NCBI GenBank assembly: GCA_049279675.1
Contig: JBAPOP010000117.1
Span: 1 to 48,044 of the forward strand
Reading direction: 5' to 3'
Length of the DNA: 48,044 nt
Origin: Palsa-147 sp049279675
Lineage (GTDB): Bacteria > Acidobacteriota > Terriglobia > Acidiferrales > UBA7541
The translations under genes were made by a program, and so were the position numbers. The notes beneath the pieces are model-generated. The model did no database searches and had not been told where the DNA came from. It saw only the letters and a program-made list of their open reading frames with translations. Below, piece after piece: positions 25,902 through 31,617 of this stretch (position 1 is its first letter; each line of letters starts with the position of its first letter).

Positions 25902-26681
25902 TCACTTCGCCCGAGCGAGATAAACCGTCTTGCTGCCGGGCGATTGTTGGACTCTTACTTTCTTGCCGTTCGCGGACGCGGCCGCGAAATCGATCGCGCG
26001 GATCTGGTGGAAGCCCGCACCGCGCAACGTCTGTACGACCTCGTGCCGGCTCCAATGTACTTCTTCAAATCGATGGTCGAAACGCTTCCACATGCCTCGA
26101 CCATTTGGCGCAAACCCCGCAACTTCCAGCCAGCCAATTCCGCGCCGGGCGTCGTAGCCGCCTCGCTGCCTGAAAAACAACGCCGCAGTTTCCAGAAGAT
26201 AGGTTTGGGCCCAATCTCTCTCGAAGACGGCGCGATTGTTCACGTCGAACACGTAATATCCGCCAGGCTTGAGAGCACGCCGCACGGCCCGCGCCACTTT
26301 AGTCAGGTCCGTCTTTCGTGGCAGATGGTTTGTTACTCCCCATTCCGAATTGATGAGATCGACTCTCTCGGGCAAGCGGAACGACCGCATGTCCCCTTTC
26401 ATGAACCGAATTCGCACTCCCGCGCCACGCGCCTTTTGGCGAGCCGCTCGAAGCATCGCCTTCGAAAGATCCACTCCGAACACCCGCAGGCCCCGGCGGG
26501 CAAACTCGATCGCGCGGGTACCTGTCCCACAGCCAAGCTCGCAGACGGATTCCGCGCGACCTGTCACTGAGCGCAACAGCCCGCCAAGCGCGCGATTCCA
26601 ATCTTCCCGTTCGGCCATCCACAGCTGGTCGTAATGGGTTGCGTAATCTTGGTATGTGTTTTGGGGAATCGCCTTTGTCAC
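25902..26681 (-). CDS. Class I SAM-dependent methyltransferase
   Basis: The 259-residue protein shows motif I VCELGCGTGTRAIEFARRG, the acidic ribose-binding end FGVDLSKAML, motif II-like KGDMRSFRLPERVDLI and post-motif ALKPGGYYVFDVNN. This is a Rossmann-fold methyltransferase of the Methyltransf_11/25 type. It begins with a GTG at 26681 (MTKAIPQNTYQDYATHYD). Substrate cannot be deduced. It lies between the export operon (convergent, 21-nt gap) and the peptide array on its own strand (220 bp downstream of the last peptide gene). It could modify a product of that locus or be an unrelated small-molecule methylase. Confidence 0.85.
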   Translation of the reverse strand: MTKAIPQNTYQDYATHYDQLWMAEREDWNRALGGLLRSVTGRAESVCELGCGTGTRAIEFARRGLRVFGVDLSKAMLRAARQKARGAGVRIRFMKGDMRSFRLPERVDLINSEWGVTNHLPRKTDLTKVARAVRRALKPGGYYVFDVNNRAVFERDWAQTYLLETAALFFRQRGGYDARRGIGWLEVAGFAPNGRGMWKRFDHRFEEVHWSRHEVVQTLRGAGFHQIRAIDFAAASANGKKVRVQQSPGSKTVYLARAK

Positions 26682-26822
26682 TGGCGAGTCCGGCTCGAGA
26701 CCCGGTAGCTTGAGGGGATGTTCGAGGGCGAATATCGAAGCGATTGCGTTATGACGGAGTTCATTTCAGATCGGAGATTCTAGCCGAAAGATTGAGGTAA
26801 ATCCAGGCTGACTCATCGGCGG

Positions 26823-26857
26823 AAAAAAAGGGCCGCCACCATCACGGTGACAGCCCC
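26823..26857 (-). terminator. Terminator after peptide A
   Basis: On the minus strand GGGCTGTCACC-GTGAT-GGTGGCGGCCC forms an 11-bp stem with G-U pairs, followed by seven T. A second small hairpin (CCCTGCC...GGCAGGG, 26873-26895) lies between it and the ORF. Confidence 0.88.
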
Positions 26858-26901
26858 TCACTCTTACATAATCCCTGCCTTATCATCGGGCAGGGCAATC
26901 A

Positions 26902-26997
26902 CTAAATGCCACCATTCACAGGGGCCTTGCGAGCCGTCAAGGTCATGACCTTGTTGGTCTTCTTGGCTGATTTCAGCTGAGTCTTTTTCGTTGCCAT
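26902..26997 (-). CDS. Lysine-rich peptide, copy A (31 aa)
   Basis: The peptide starts MATKKTQLKSAKKTNK, continues VMTLTARKAPV and has four extra residues (NGGI) compared with the other two copies. It has eight Lys/Arg, no acidic residue, no Cys and no classical signal peptide. GAGGAGA lies about 9 nt before the ATG, and the predicted sigma-54 transcript starts 43 nt upstream. Nucleotide differences from copy B in the first 20 codons are three silent changes (ACT/ACC, CAG/CAA, ACC/ACG) and one Val/Ile change, so this frame is under purifying selection. A role as a secreted or modified peptide is inferred from the neighbouring export genes; a nucleic-acid-binding role is the alternative. Confidence 0.8.
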   Translation of the reverse strand: MATKKTQLKSAKKTNKVMTLTARKAPVNGGI

Positions 26998-27050
26998 TTT
27001 CGTGTATCTCCTCGCTTTGGGTTGGCCCTCGTGGGCGACACTTACTACAG

Positions 27051-27067
27051 TGCAAGGCTCGTGCCAA
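27051..27067 (-). promoter_or_regulatory. Sigma-54 promoter of peptide A
   Basis: The minus strand reads TTGGCACGAGCCTTGCA, a full match to the sigma-54 consensus TGGCACG-N4-TTGCW with correct -24/-12 spacing. Predicted transcription start is near 27040, 43 nt before the ATG. Confidence 0.9.
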
Positions 27068-27150
27068 TCTCGCGGCCGCACCGCGAAGGTTTATTCAATT
27101 GAATTCAAGTCGCTTAGGAGCAGGGCAGATTTTAGTAATTCGGTTCGTGT

Positions 27151-27184
27151 GTTGAAGTTTTGATCGTTCGTTTGTTTTTTCAAC
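27151..27184 (-). promoter_or_regulatory. Putative enhancer (UAS) palindrome, unit A
   Basis: GTTGAA-N22-TTCAAC, centred about 128 nt upstream of the predicted start of transcription. The interior (AAACAAACGA and following bases) is also shared by the three copies. Position and symmetry fit a binding site for a dimeric sigma-54 activator. Confidence 0.65.
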
Positions 27185-27192
27185 AGTGGGAC

Positions 27193-27320
27193 CTACAGAT
27201 AATCAATCAGGAGAGGAATGTTGCCGACGCGCTCGCGCAACCACTGCTGATGATCGGCACTATGCGGATTCGAAAGGAAAGAGCCTCGCGGAATCTTCCC
27301 GTTCGACCATTTGCGGAAAT
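27193..27320 (-). pseudogene. Decayed fragment of the sigma-54 activator gene (spacer between A and B)
   Basis: Minus-strand translation gives GRFREALSFRIRIVPI and, after a one-base frameshift, WLRERVGNIPLLIDY, matching GRFREDLYYRIHVVPI and PLRERVDDIPLLIDY of the activator (28740-28623). The fragment is then fused directly to CTGTAG, the last codons of the activator, so about 380 bp of the gene is deleted. It cannot make a functional protein. It carries the unit-A palindrome just downstream of the CTGTAG. Confidence 0.85.
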
Positions 27321-27335
27321 CCAGGCCGGCTAATG

Positions 27336-27372
27336 AAAAAAAGGGGCCGTCACCATTTAGGGTGACAGCCCC
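27336..27372 (-). terminator. Terminator after peptide B
   Basis: GGGGCTGTCACC pairs with GGTGACGGCCCC (12 bp, one G-U) over a 6-nt loop, followed by seven T on the minus strand. The small CCCTGCC/GGCAGGG hairpin is at 27388-27410. Confidence 0.9.
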
Positions 27373-27418
27373 TCATTTTAAGTCCGTCCCTGCCATATCG
27401 TCGGGCAGGGTAAGCTGT

Positions 27419-27502
27419 TTACACAGGATGCTTGGAAGCCGTCAACGTCATGATCTTGTTGGTCTTCTTGGCTGATTTCAGTTGGGTCTTTTTCGTTGCC
27501 AT
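27419..27502 (-). CDS. Lysine-rich peptide, copy B (27 aa)
   Basis: Identical to copies A and C over MATKKTQLKSAKKTNK, then IMTLTASK, ending HPV before TAA. Only one base differs from copy C within the 84-bp gene (His25 versus Gln25). It has its own sigma-54 promoter (27572-27556), ribosome site GAGGAGAT and terminator (27336-27372), so it is an independent transcription unit. Seven lysines and many Ser/Thr residues make it strongly basic and hydrophilic. It is below the length cut-off of ordinary gene callers, which probably explains why such genes go unannotated. Confidence 0.82.
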   Translation of the reverse strand: MATKKTQLKSAKKTNKIMTLTASKHPV

Positions 27503-27555
27503 TTTCGTGAATCTCCTCGATTTGGGTTGGCCCTCGTGGGCGACACTTACCATAG

Positions 27556-27572
27556 TGCAAGCCTCGTGCCAA
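27556..27572 (-). promoter_or_regulatory. Sigma-54 promoter of peptide B
   Basis: TTGGCACGAGGCTTGCA on the minus strand matches the -24/-12 consensus. Predicted start near 27545, 43 nt before the ATG, the same leader length as copy A. Confidence 0.9.
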
Positions 27573-27667
27573 TCTCGCGGCTGAACTACGAAGGCGTATT
27601 CGATTGAATTTGAGTCACTTAGGAGCGGGGTAGGTTTTAGTACTCAACGCCGTAGACACGTTCGTGT

Positions 27668-27701
27668 GTTGGATTTTTAATCGCTCGTTTGTTTCTTCAA
27701 C
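27668..27701 (-). promoter_or_regulatory. Putative enhancer (UAS) palindrome, unit B
   Basis: GTTGAA-N22-TCCAAC, one mismatch in the distal arm, centred about 139 nt upstream of the predicted start. Same spacing and interior AAACAAACGA as the other two units. Confidence 0.6.
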
Positions 27702-27709
27702 AGCGAAAC

Positions 27710-27837
27710 CTACAGATGATCAATCAGGAGAGGAATGTTGTCGACGCGCTCTCGCAACAGCGGCTGAAGATCGGCACTCTGTGAATTCGATCGTAGAGAT
27801 CCTCGCGGAATCTTCCCGTTCGATCATTTGCGGAGAT
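27710..27837 (-). pseudogene. Decayed fragment of the sigma-54 activator gene (spacer between B and C)
   Basis: Minus-strand translation gives GRFREDLYDRIHRVPIF and, after a frameshift, LLRERVDNIPLLID, again matching the activator AAA+ domain. It has the same internal deletion and the same fusion to CTGTAG as the other remnant, so the deletion preceded the second duplication. This copy is slightly closer to the intact gene in the GRFREDLY segment. Confidence 0.85.
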
Positions 27838-27860
27838 GTAGGCGGATAGGCTGGTGGGGG

Positions 27861-27897
27861 AAAAAAAGGGGGCCGTCACCATCACGGTGACAGCCCC
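27861..27897 (-). terminator. Terminator after peptide C
   Basis: Same GGGGCTGTCACC/GGTGACGGCCCC stem with a GTGAT-type loop and seven T. The small CCCTGCC/GGCAGGG hairpin is at 27913-27935. Conservation of both hairpins in all units suggests the 3' region matters for mRNA stability. Confidence 0.9.
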
Positions 27898-27943
27898 TCA
27901 TTTTAAGTCCGTCCCTGCCATATCGTCGGGCAGGGTAAGCTGG

Positions 27944-28027
27944 TTACACAGGCTGCTTGGAAGCCGTCAACGTCATGATCTTGTTGGTCTTCTTGGCTGA
28001 TTTCAGTTGGGTCTTTTTCGTTGCCAT
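27944..28027 (-). CDS. Lysine-rich peptide, copy C (27 aa), next to the sigma-54 activator
   Basis: Same N-terminal 16 residues (MATKKTQLKSAKKTNK) followed by IMTLTASK and QPV, then TAA. This is the copy closest to the activator gene, whose stop codon is 208 bp upstream, and its promoter region runs directly from the activator 3' end. It is probably the ancestral unit from which A and B were duplicated, because the other two have activator remnants at the equivalent place. Own sigma-54 promoter at 28098-28082 and terminator at 27861-27897. Confidence 0.82.
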   Translation of the reverse strand: MATKKTQLKSAKKTNKIMTLTASKQPV

Positions 28028-28081
28028 TTTCGTGAATCTCCTCGGTTTGGGTTGGCCCTCGTGGGCGACGCATATCTATAG

Positions 28082-28098
28082 TGCAAGCCTCGTGCCAA
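28082..28098 (-). promoter_or_regulatory. Sigma-54 promoter of peptide C
   Basis: TTGGCACGAGGCTTGCA on the minus strand, identical to copy B. Predicted start near 28071, 44 nt before the ATG. The sequence just after the promoter (CTATAGATATGC) differs from the other copies, but the -24 and -12 elements do not. Confidence 0.9.
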
Positions 28099-28193
28099 TC
28101 TCGCGGCCGAGCCGCGCAAACGCATTCGATTGATTTCACGTCGCTTAGAACCGGGGCGAGTATTAGTACCGGCTCGCTGGAGCCGGCGAAAGT

Positions 28194-28227
28194 GTTGAAG
28201 TTCTAATCACTCGTTTGTTTTTTCAAC
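28194..28227 (-). promoter_or_regulatory. Putative enhancer (UAS) palindrome, unit C
   Basis: GTTGAA-N22-TTCAAC immediately follows the stop codon of the activator gene and is centred about 139 nt upstream of the predicted peptide C transcription start. It matches unit A in both arms. Confidence 0.65.
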
Positions 28228-28235
28228 GGGGAGAG

Positions 28236-29681
28236 CTACAGATCGTATTTTCGGCAGAGGTAATTGATTCTGTTTCGATCTACGCCGAGGAGCCTGGCGG
28301 CTTCTGACTTCACCTGATCGGCCTGCGCCAGAGCCGTTTCGACCCATTGGCGTTCGAATGCGTCCAGTTCCTCATTGAGCTTGATGCCGCCGGCCGGCAG
28401 TCGGAAACGGCCCTTGCTGCCTTTGACTGCGGCCTGGACAACATCGCTCGGAAGATCCTTCAGATTGATCATGTCGGCATCGGTCATCAGAACAAACCGC
28501 TGGACCACATTTTGAAGCTCACGAACGTTTCCAGGCCACGCGTAACGTTTCAGGGCCTGAAGGGCATCCTCGGCGATGCGTTTCACGGGAGTGCGGTTCG
28601 CCGCGCAGTACACGCTCACAAAATAATCAATCAGGAGCGGAATATCGTCCACACGCTCGCGTAGCGGCGGAATGAAAATCGGCACCACGTGGATTCGATA
28701 GTAGAGATCCTCGCGGAATCTTCCCGTCTTGGCCATTTCCTCGAGGTTCTCATTCGTGGCGCTGACCAGGCGGAAATCCACTTTGAAGGACTTCTTGCCG
28801 CCGAGACGGATAAGCGCATGGTCCTCGAGCACTCTCAGGAGCTTGGATTGCAGCGCGGGCGTGAGCGTGGCGATTTCGTCGAGGAATAAAGTGCCGTGGT
28901 TGGCCAGCTCGATCCGGCCTTCTTTTGTCGCGACTGCGCCGGTGAAAGCTCCACGCTCGTAGCCGAAGAGCTCGGCCTCCATCAGAGTTTCGGGCAGCGC
29001 CGCGCAGTTTACGCTGATGAATGGTTTCGTGCGGCGAGGGCCCTGTTCGTGGAGCGCGCGCGCGACCAACTCTTTGCCAGTCCCGCTCTCGCCGCGAATG
29101 ATCACGCTGGTCGAAGCGCGGGCCATCCTCCGAATGGTCTCGAGTAGGTCGCGCATCGAATCGGTCGAGCCGATGAGATCGCCGCCGAACTGCTTTCGGG
29201 ACACCTCTTCGCGCAAGATGCGGTTTTCGCGCTGGATGTGGAGTTTCTTGATCGCTCGCCGCATCAGCGCGCGAACGACGTCCGTATCCACCGGCTTGAC
29301 GAAGTAGTCGTAGCATCCCGCCTCAATCAATTTCAGCGCCGGAGCCTTATCGCTGTCTTCATTCAGGACGATTACAAGCGTATCGATATCGCTTTCGGCG
29401 AGCCGGCCGAGCAGTTGAACGCTCTCGCGCACGCTTCCCGAAGGTAACGGAAGGCCAAGCAGGAGAACGTCGAGACCGCTTTCCTGAATGTGGTGATACG
29501 CGTCTTCGAAATCATCGCCTTCGAAGATTTCGAATTCGTCGCCGAGGTCCGCGGAGATGCCGGAGCGAAAGGACTCGTCCGTATCGATCACTGCGACTTT
29601 TGGATTGGAAGTGCCAGCCGGCGTCAAATTGGGCTCCGCAGACATGGAAGGGCGCAATTCGACGGAAGGTGCGCGCCCCAT
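28236..29681 (-). CDS. NtrC-family sigma-54-dependent activator with degenerate receiver domain
   Basis: The 481-residue regulator has an N-terminal receiver-like domain (about 27-145), an AAA+ domain (about 165-400) with Walker A GESGTGKE, intact sigma-54 contact loop GAFTGA, Walker B GTLFLDEI and arginine-finger region, and a C-terminal Fis-type helix-turn-helix (EAARLLGVDRNRINYLCRKY). In the receiver the usual phosphoacceptor Asp is Gly76 (DVLLLGLPLP), although the lysine of FVKP is kept. It is therefore unlikely to be switched by ordinary phosphorylation. Its gene abuts three sigma-54 promoters, making it their likely activator. An alternative start is ATG 29645; 29681 fits the promoter position. 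Confidence 0.92.
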   Translation of the reverse strand: MGRAPSVELRPSMSAEPNLTPAGTSNPKVAVIDTDESFRSGISADLGDEFEIFEGDDFEDAYHHIQESGLDVLLLGLPLPSGSVRESVQLLGRLAESDIDTLVIVLNEDSDKAPALKLIEAGCYDYFVKPVDTDVVRALMRRAIKKLHIQRENRILREEVSRKQFGGDLIGSTDSMRDLLETIRRMARASTSVIIRGESGTGKELVARALHEQGPRRTKPFISVNCAALPETLMEAELFGYERGAFTGAVATKEGRIELANHGTLFLDEIATLTPALQSKLLRVLEDHALIRLGGKKSFKVDFRLVSATNENLEEMAKTGRFREDLYYRIHVVPIFIPPLRERVDDIPLLIDYFVSVYCAANRTPVKRIAEDALQALKRYAWPGNVRELQNVVQRFVLMTDADMINLKDLPSDVVQAAVKGSKGRFRLPAGGIKLNEELDAFERQWVETALAQADQVKSEAARLLGVDRNRINYLCRKYDL

Positions 29682-29691
29682 GCGCGCGGTG

Positions 29692-29721
29692 ATTCTACGA
29701 GGGTGCTGTTGAAAATGTCAA
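29692..29721 (-). promoter_or_regulatory. Sigma-70-type promoter of the activator gene
   Basis: TTGACA (29721-29716) and TAGAAT (29697-29692) on the minus strand are separated by 18 nt, a near-consensus housekeeping promoter. The -10 lies 10 nt before the ATG at 29681, suggesting a very short leader. The activator thus appears to be made constitutively, with control at the level of its activity. Confidence 0.65.
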
Positions 29722-29756
29722 CGATGCATACGGCGGAAATGGCGGGGCTGCCGCGT

Positions 29757-29795
29757 AAAAAGCACGCGCCCGGATGAGGTCTTCACCCGGGCGCG
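29757..29795 (-). terminator. Intrinsic terminator after the CsgG-like gene
   Basis: CGCGCCCGG (29765-29773) pairs with CCGGGCGCG (29787-29795) in a 9-bp GC-rich stem. Reading the minus strand, the stem is followed by TGC and TTTTT. It lies 30 bp after the CsgG-like stop and separates that gene from the activator promoter. Confidence 0.8.
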
Positions 29796-29824
29796 CAGAA
29801 CTGAGAAGACAGGTGACGTTTGCT

Positions 29825-30880
29825 CTATTGCGTAATCGTCTTCACCGCGTCGCCCACCTTGAAATCTGTGCCTGAAACCGGCGTACAGACGGAAGAAATA
29901 TCGTCCACGTCGGTGATGCGAATCGTGCCGACCGGAGAGGTCATTCTACGAATGACTGCGCCCGTTGACGGATCCTTGATTTCGCGCGTCACGCGCTCGA
30001 CCGTAAGCTGGTCTCCGACTTTCAGTCCTGCCTTCGCGCCCACGTTGAGAATGATCTGCCCGCTATCGACGGCCGCGACCAGGCCCGAGACCGAAATTGT
30101 GCGCGTCTGAAGCTTGGTATTGTCAGCGACAATTCCTGTACTCAATTGCTGTACGGCCAGATTGATCGCTTCCCCAATAATCGTTTGCTGGAAGTCGCTG
30201 CTGCCAAAATCCGCGTTGCCGCCGCCGAAACCGTGCCAATTGCCGCCGCCACCAAGAAGGGATGTGCTGTCGCGCTTTGACTCGCCTTTACCATCGGCGA
30301 CGCCAAGAATCTCGGCTGTATCGATGTCGACGAGACGGGCATCCACTACTACAACAGCCTTCGAACTCTTGTGCCCGACTCCTCCGACTCCGAAACCGCC
30401 CCAGTTGCCTCCACCGCCTCCAAAGTTCTTATTCTTCGTTTCGTTCCCAAATTGCGTCACGCTGCCGACAATGATGGCGTCAACGCCGAGAAGTTTTCCA
30501 ATTTTGGCAGCCGAAGTAGGATTGGCGCGATCGCTATTCGAGAAATTCTGTTCGGCCATGATTTTGTCGAGGGCCTTGCGTTCGATCACCGAATACGTGC
30601 CATCCTGTACGAGATACCTCACAAGAAGATCGCAAATGCCCTTACCGACGTCGATGTTTTGGCCAAAAATCGCCGCCGAACTGGACTGGACCGTTGCGAA
30701 GTCGAAATCGAAAACTGCAATCCGCTTCTTGCGTCCCTGAGGCTGGGCTGCGACCGCGGCGGGCGCTGCCGCAGGTGCAGCAGTCACGCTGGCGGGAGGC
30801 GGGCTATTTTGCGGTCGTGCTTCCGTGCAAGTCGCAAAAAAACATGCCAATACGAATAGAGTCCAAATAGCCTTTTTCAT
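29825..30880 (-). CDS. CsgG-like secreted/outer-membrane assembly protein
   Basis: From ATG 30880 (GGGAG upstream) the product is 351 residues with a signal peptide (MKKAIWTLFVLACFFATC). The core matches the CsgG fold: RIAVFDFDF, KGICDLLVRYLVQDGTYSVIERKALDKIMAEQ, KIGKLLGVDAIIVGSVTQFG, VVVDARLVDIDTAEIL. Curli CsgG is a lipoprotein pore; here no proper lipobox precedes the Cys, and two Gly-rich inserts interrupt the domain (around NFGGGGGNWGGFG and GGGGNWHGFGGG). A C-terminal domain (GQIILNVGAKAGLKVGDQL) resembles the FlgT-like/SH3-like domain seen in similar proteins. It may be an outer-membrane or periplasmic partner of a secretion system; no curlin genes are nearby. Confidence 0.85.
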   Translation of the reverse strand: MKKAIWTLFVLACFFATCTEARPQNSPPPASVTAAPAAAPAAVAAQPQGRKKRIAVFDFDFATVQSSSAAIFGQNIDVGKGICDLLVRYLVQDGTYSVIERKALDKIMAEQNFSNSDRANPTSAAKIGKLLGVDAIIVGSVTQFGNETKNKNFGGGGGNWGGFGVGGVGHKSSKAVVVVDARLVDIDTAEILGVADGKGESKRDSTSLLGGGGNWHGFGGGNADFGSSDFQQTIIGEAINLAVQQLSTGIVADNTKLQTRTISVSGLVAAVDSGQIILNVGAKAGLKVGDQLTVERVTREIKDPSTGAVIRRMTSPVGTIRITDVDDISSVCTPVSGTDFKVGDAVKTITQ

Positions 30881-30933
30881 GATGGGTCTCCCACCGGGCA
30901 CACCACCCGGAAAGATCGGCAACTAGGAAGCAA

Positions 30934-30962
30934 ATCTTAACGGCGGGTACATGGGGTGTCAA
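30934..30962 (-). promoter_or_regulatory. Promoter of the CsgG-like gene
   Basis: TTGACA (30962-30957) and TAAGAT (30939-30934) on the minus strand are 17 nt apart. The transcript would have about 48 nt of leader containing GGGAG before the ATG at 30880. This supports 30880 as the start and excludes the longer frame to 30922 less strongly. Confidence 0.65.
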
Positions 30963-31125
30963 TATAACTCTGGCTCGCAGGAGGGCGGGCGGCCGCTAAC
31001 TTGTTCGGCTCTGCCACGACCAACAAGATTGCGCCTCCGCCGGAGTTCGAGATAGCATCAGAGAGGTAAGGCGTGGATCCCATAAATAGGTAGCCGCAAT
31101 AGCCGCGCTGGCATTTGCTGGAGAG

Positions 31126-31551
31126 ATGGAAACACTACTAAATCTTGTTTGGTTGCTACTGGCGCTGACCAGCACGACGCTGTGGGTCGTCTATTGGCGC
31201 CACGATTTGTTCGTGCGTGGCCGTCGCAAGCAAGTGCTGTATAGCGCGGTCGGTCTGATGTGCGTGCTCGTATTGATGTTTTACGCCATCTCACTGACTG
31301 ATGACCTGTATGAAATTGCTGCATTGGTGGAAGATGCAGCCCTTGTCAGCGCGAGATCTTCCAAAATTTCCATCCAGCAACATCGCCCCATCCATCCGCA
31401 ACCCGTTCTAGGCGTCTTGGCGTCGTCTCCTACTTCTGTCCCCGCCATCGCGCCCTTCTGGAACGTTGTAGTCAATGAAGCAGTAATAGTTCGCCCGTCT
31501 ATTCGTGGGTTCCTCGGTTTCCGCGGTCCTCCCGTCCAGTCCCTCTCGTAA
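31126..31551 (+). CDS. Hypothetical membrane protein upstream of RND genes
   Basis: The 141-residue product has two hydrophobic helices near the N-terminus (LLNLVWLLLALTSTTLWVVY and YSAVGLMCVLVLMFYAI) separated by a basic loop (WRHDLFVRGRRKQ), then a hydrophilic Ser/Pro-rich tail. GGAGAG lies directly before the ATG. No catalytic motif is visible. It precedes the first RND adaptor gene by 66 bp on the same strand, so it may be co-transcribed. The 245-bp gap on its left is the divergent promoter region with the CsgG-like gene. I do not recognise a named family. Confidence 0.6.
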   Translation: METLLNLVWLLLALTSTTLWVVYWRHDLFVRGRRKQVLYSAVGLMCVLVLMFYAISLTDDLYEIAALVEDAALVSARSSKISIQQHRPIHPQPVLGVLASSPTSVPAIAPFWNVVVNEAVIVRPSIRGFLGFRGPPVQSLS

Positions 31552-31617
31552 TTCACCCATTTAACTGATCGCGTTATCGACGGTCACATTTCATTCGTTC
31601 GTCGCAAGTGAGGATTT

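Larger units (their letters stand above)
26823..28227 (-). repeat. Three tandem ~515-bp units: upstream palindrome, sigma-54 promoter, peptide gene, terminator
   Basis: Three direct repeats share the same order on the minus strand: GTTGAA-N22-TTCAAC palindrome, sigma-54 promoter, ribosome site GAGGAGAT, short peptide ORF, small hairpin (CCCTGCC...GGCAGGG) and terminator. Start codons are at 28027, 27502 and 26997, so units are spaced 525 and 505 bp. The spacers of the second and third units also contain decayed pieces of the adjacent sigma-54 activator gene. The ORF and control elements are far better conserved than the sequence between them. Confidence 0.9.

Noticed and set aside
26864..28139. 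Three 64-78 codon frames overlapping the peptide genes (KCRPRGPTQ...HENGNEKD)
   Set aside because: They begin at or upstream of the sigma-54 promoters, have no ribosome site, and accumulate amino-acid changes where the short frame has silent ones. They appear conserved only because the DNA is duplicated.
26823..28235. CRISPR-like array
   Set aside because: Repeat units are about 515 bp with internal genes, promoters and terminators, not short repeats with unique spacers, and no cas gene is nearby.
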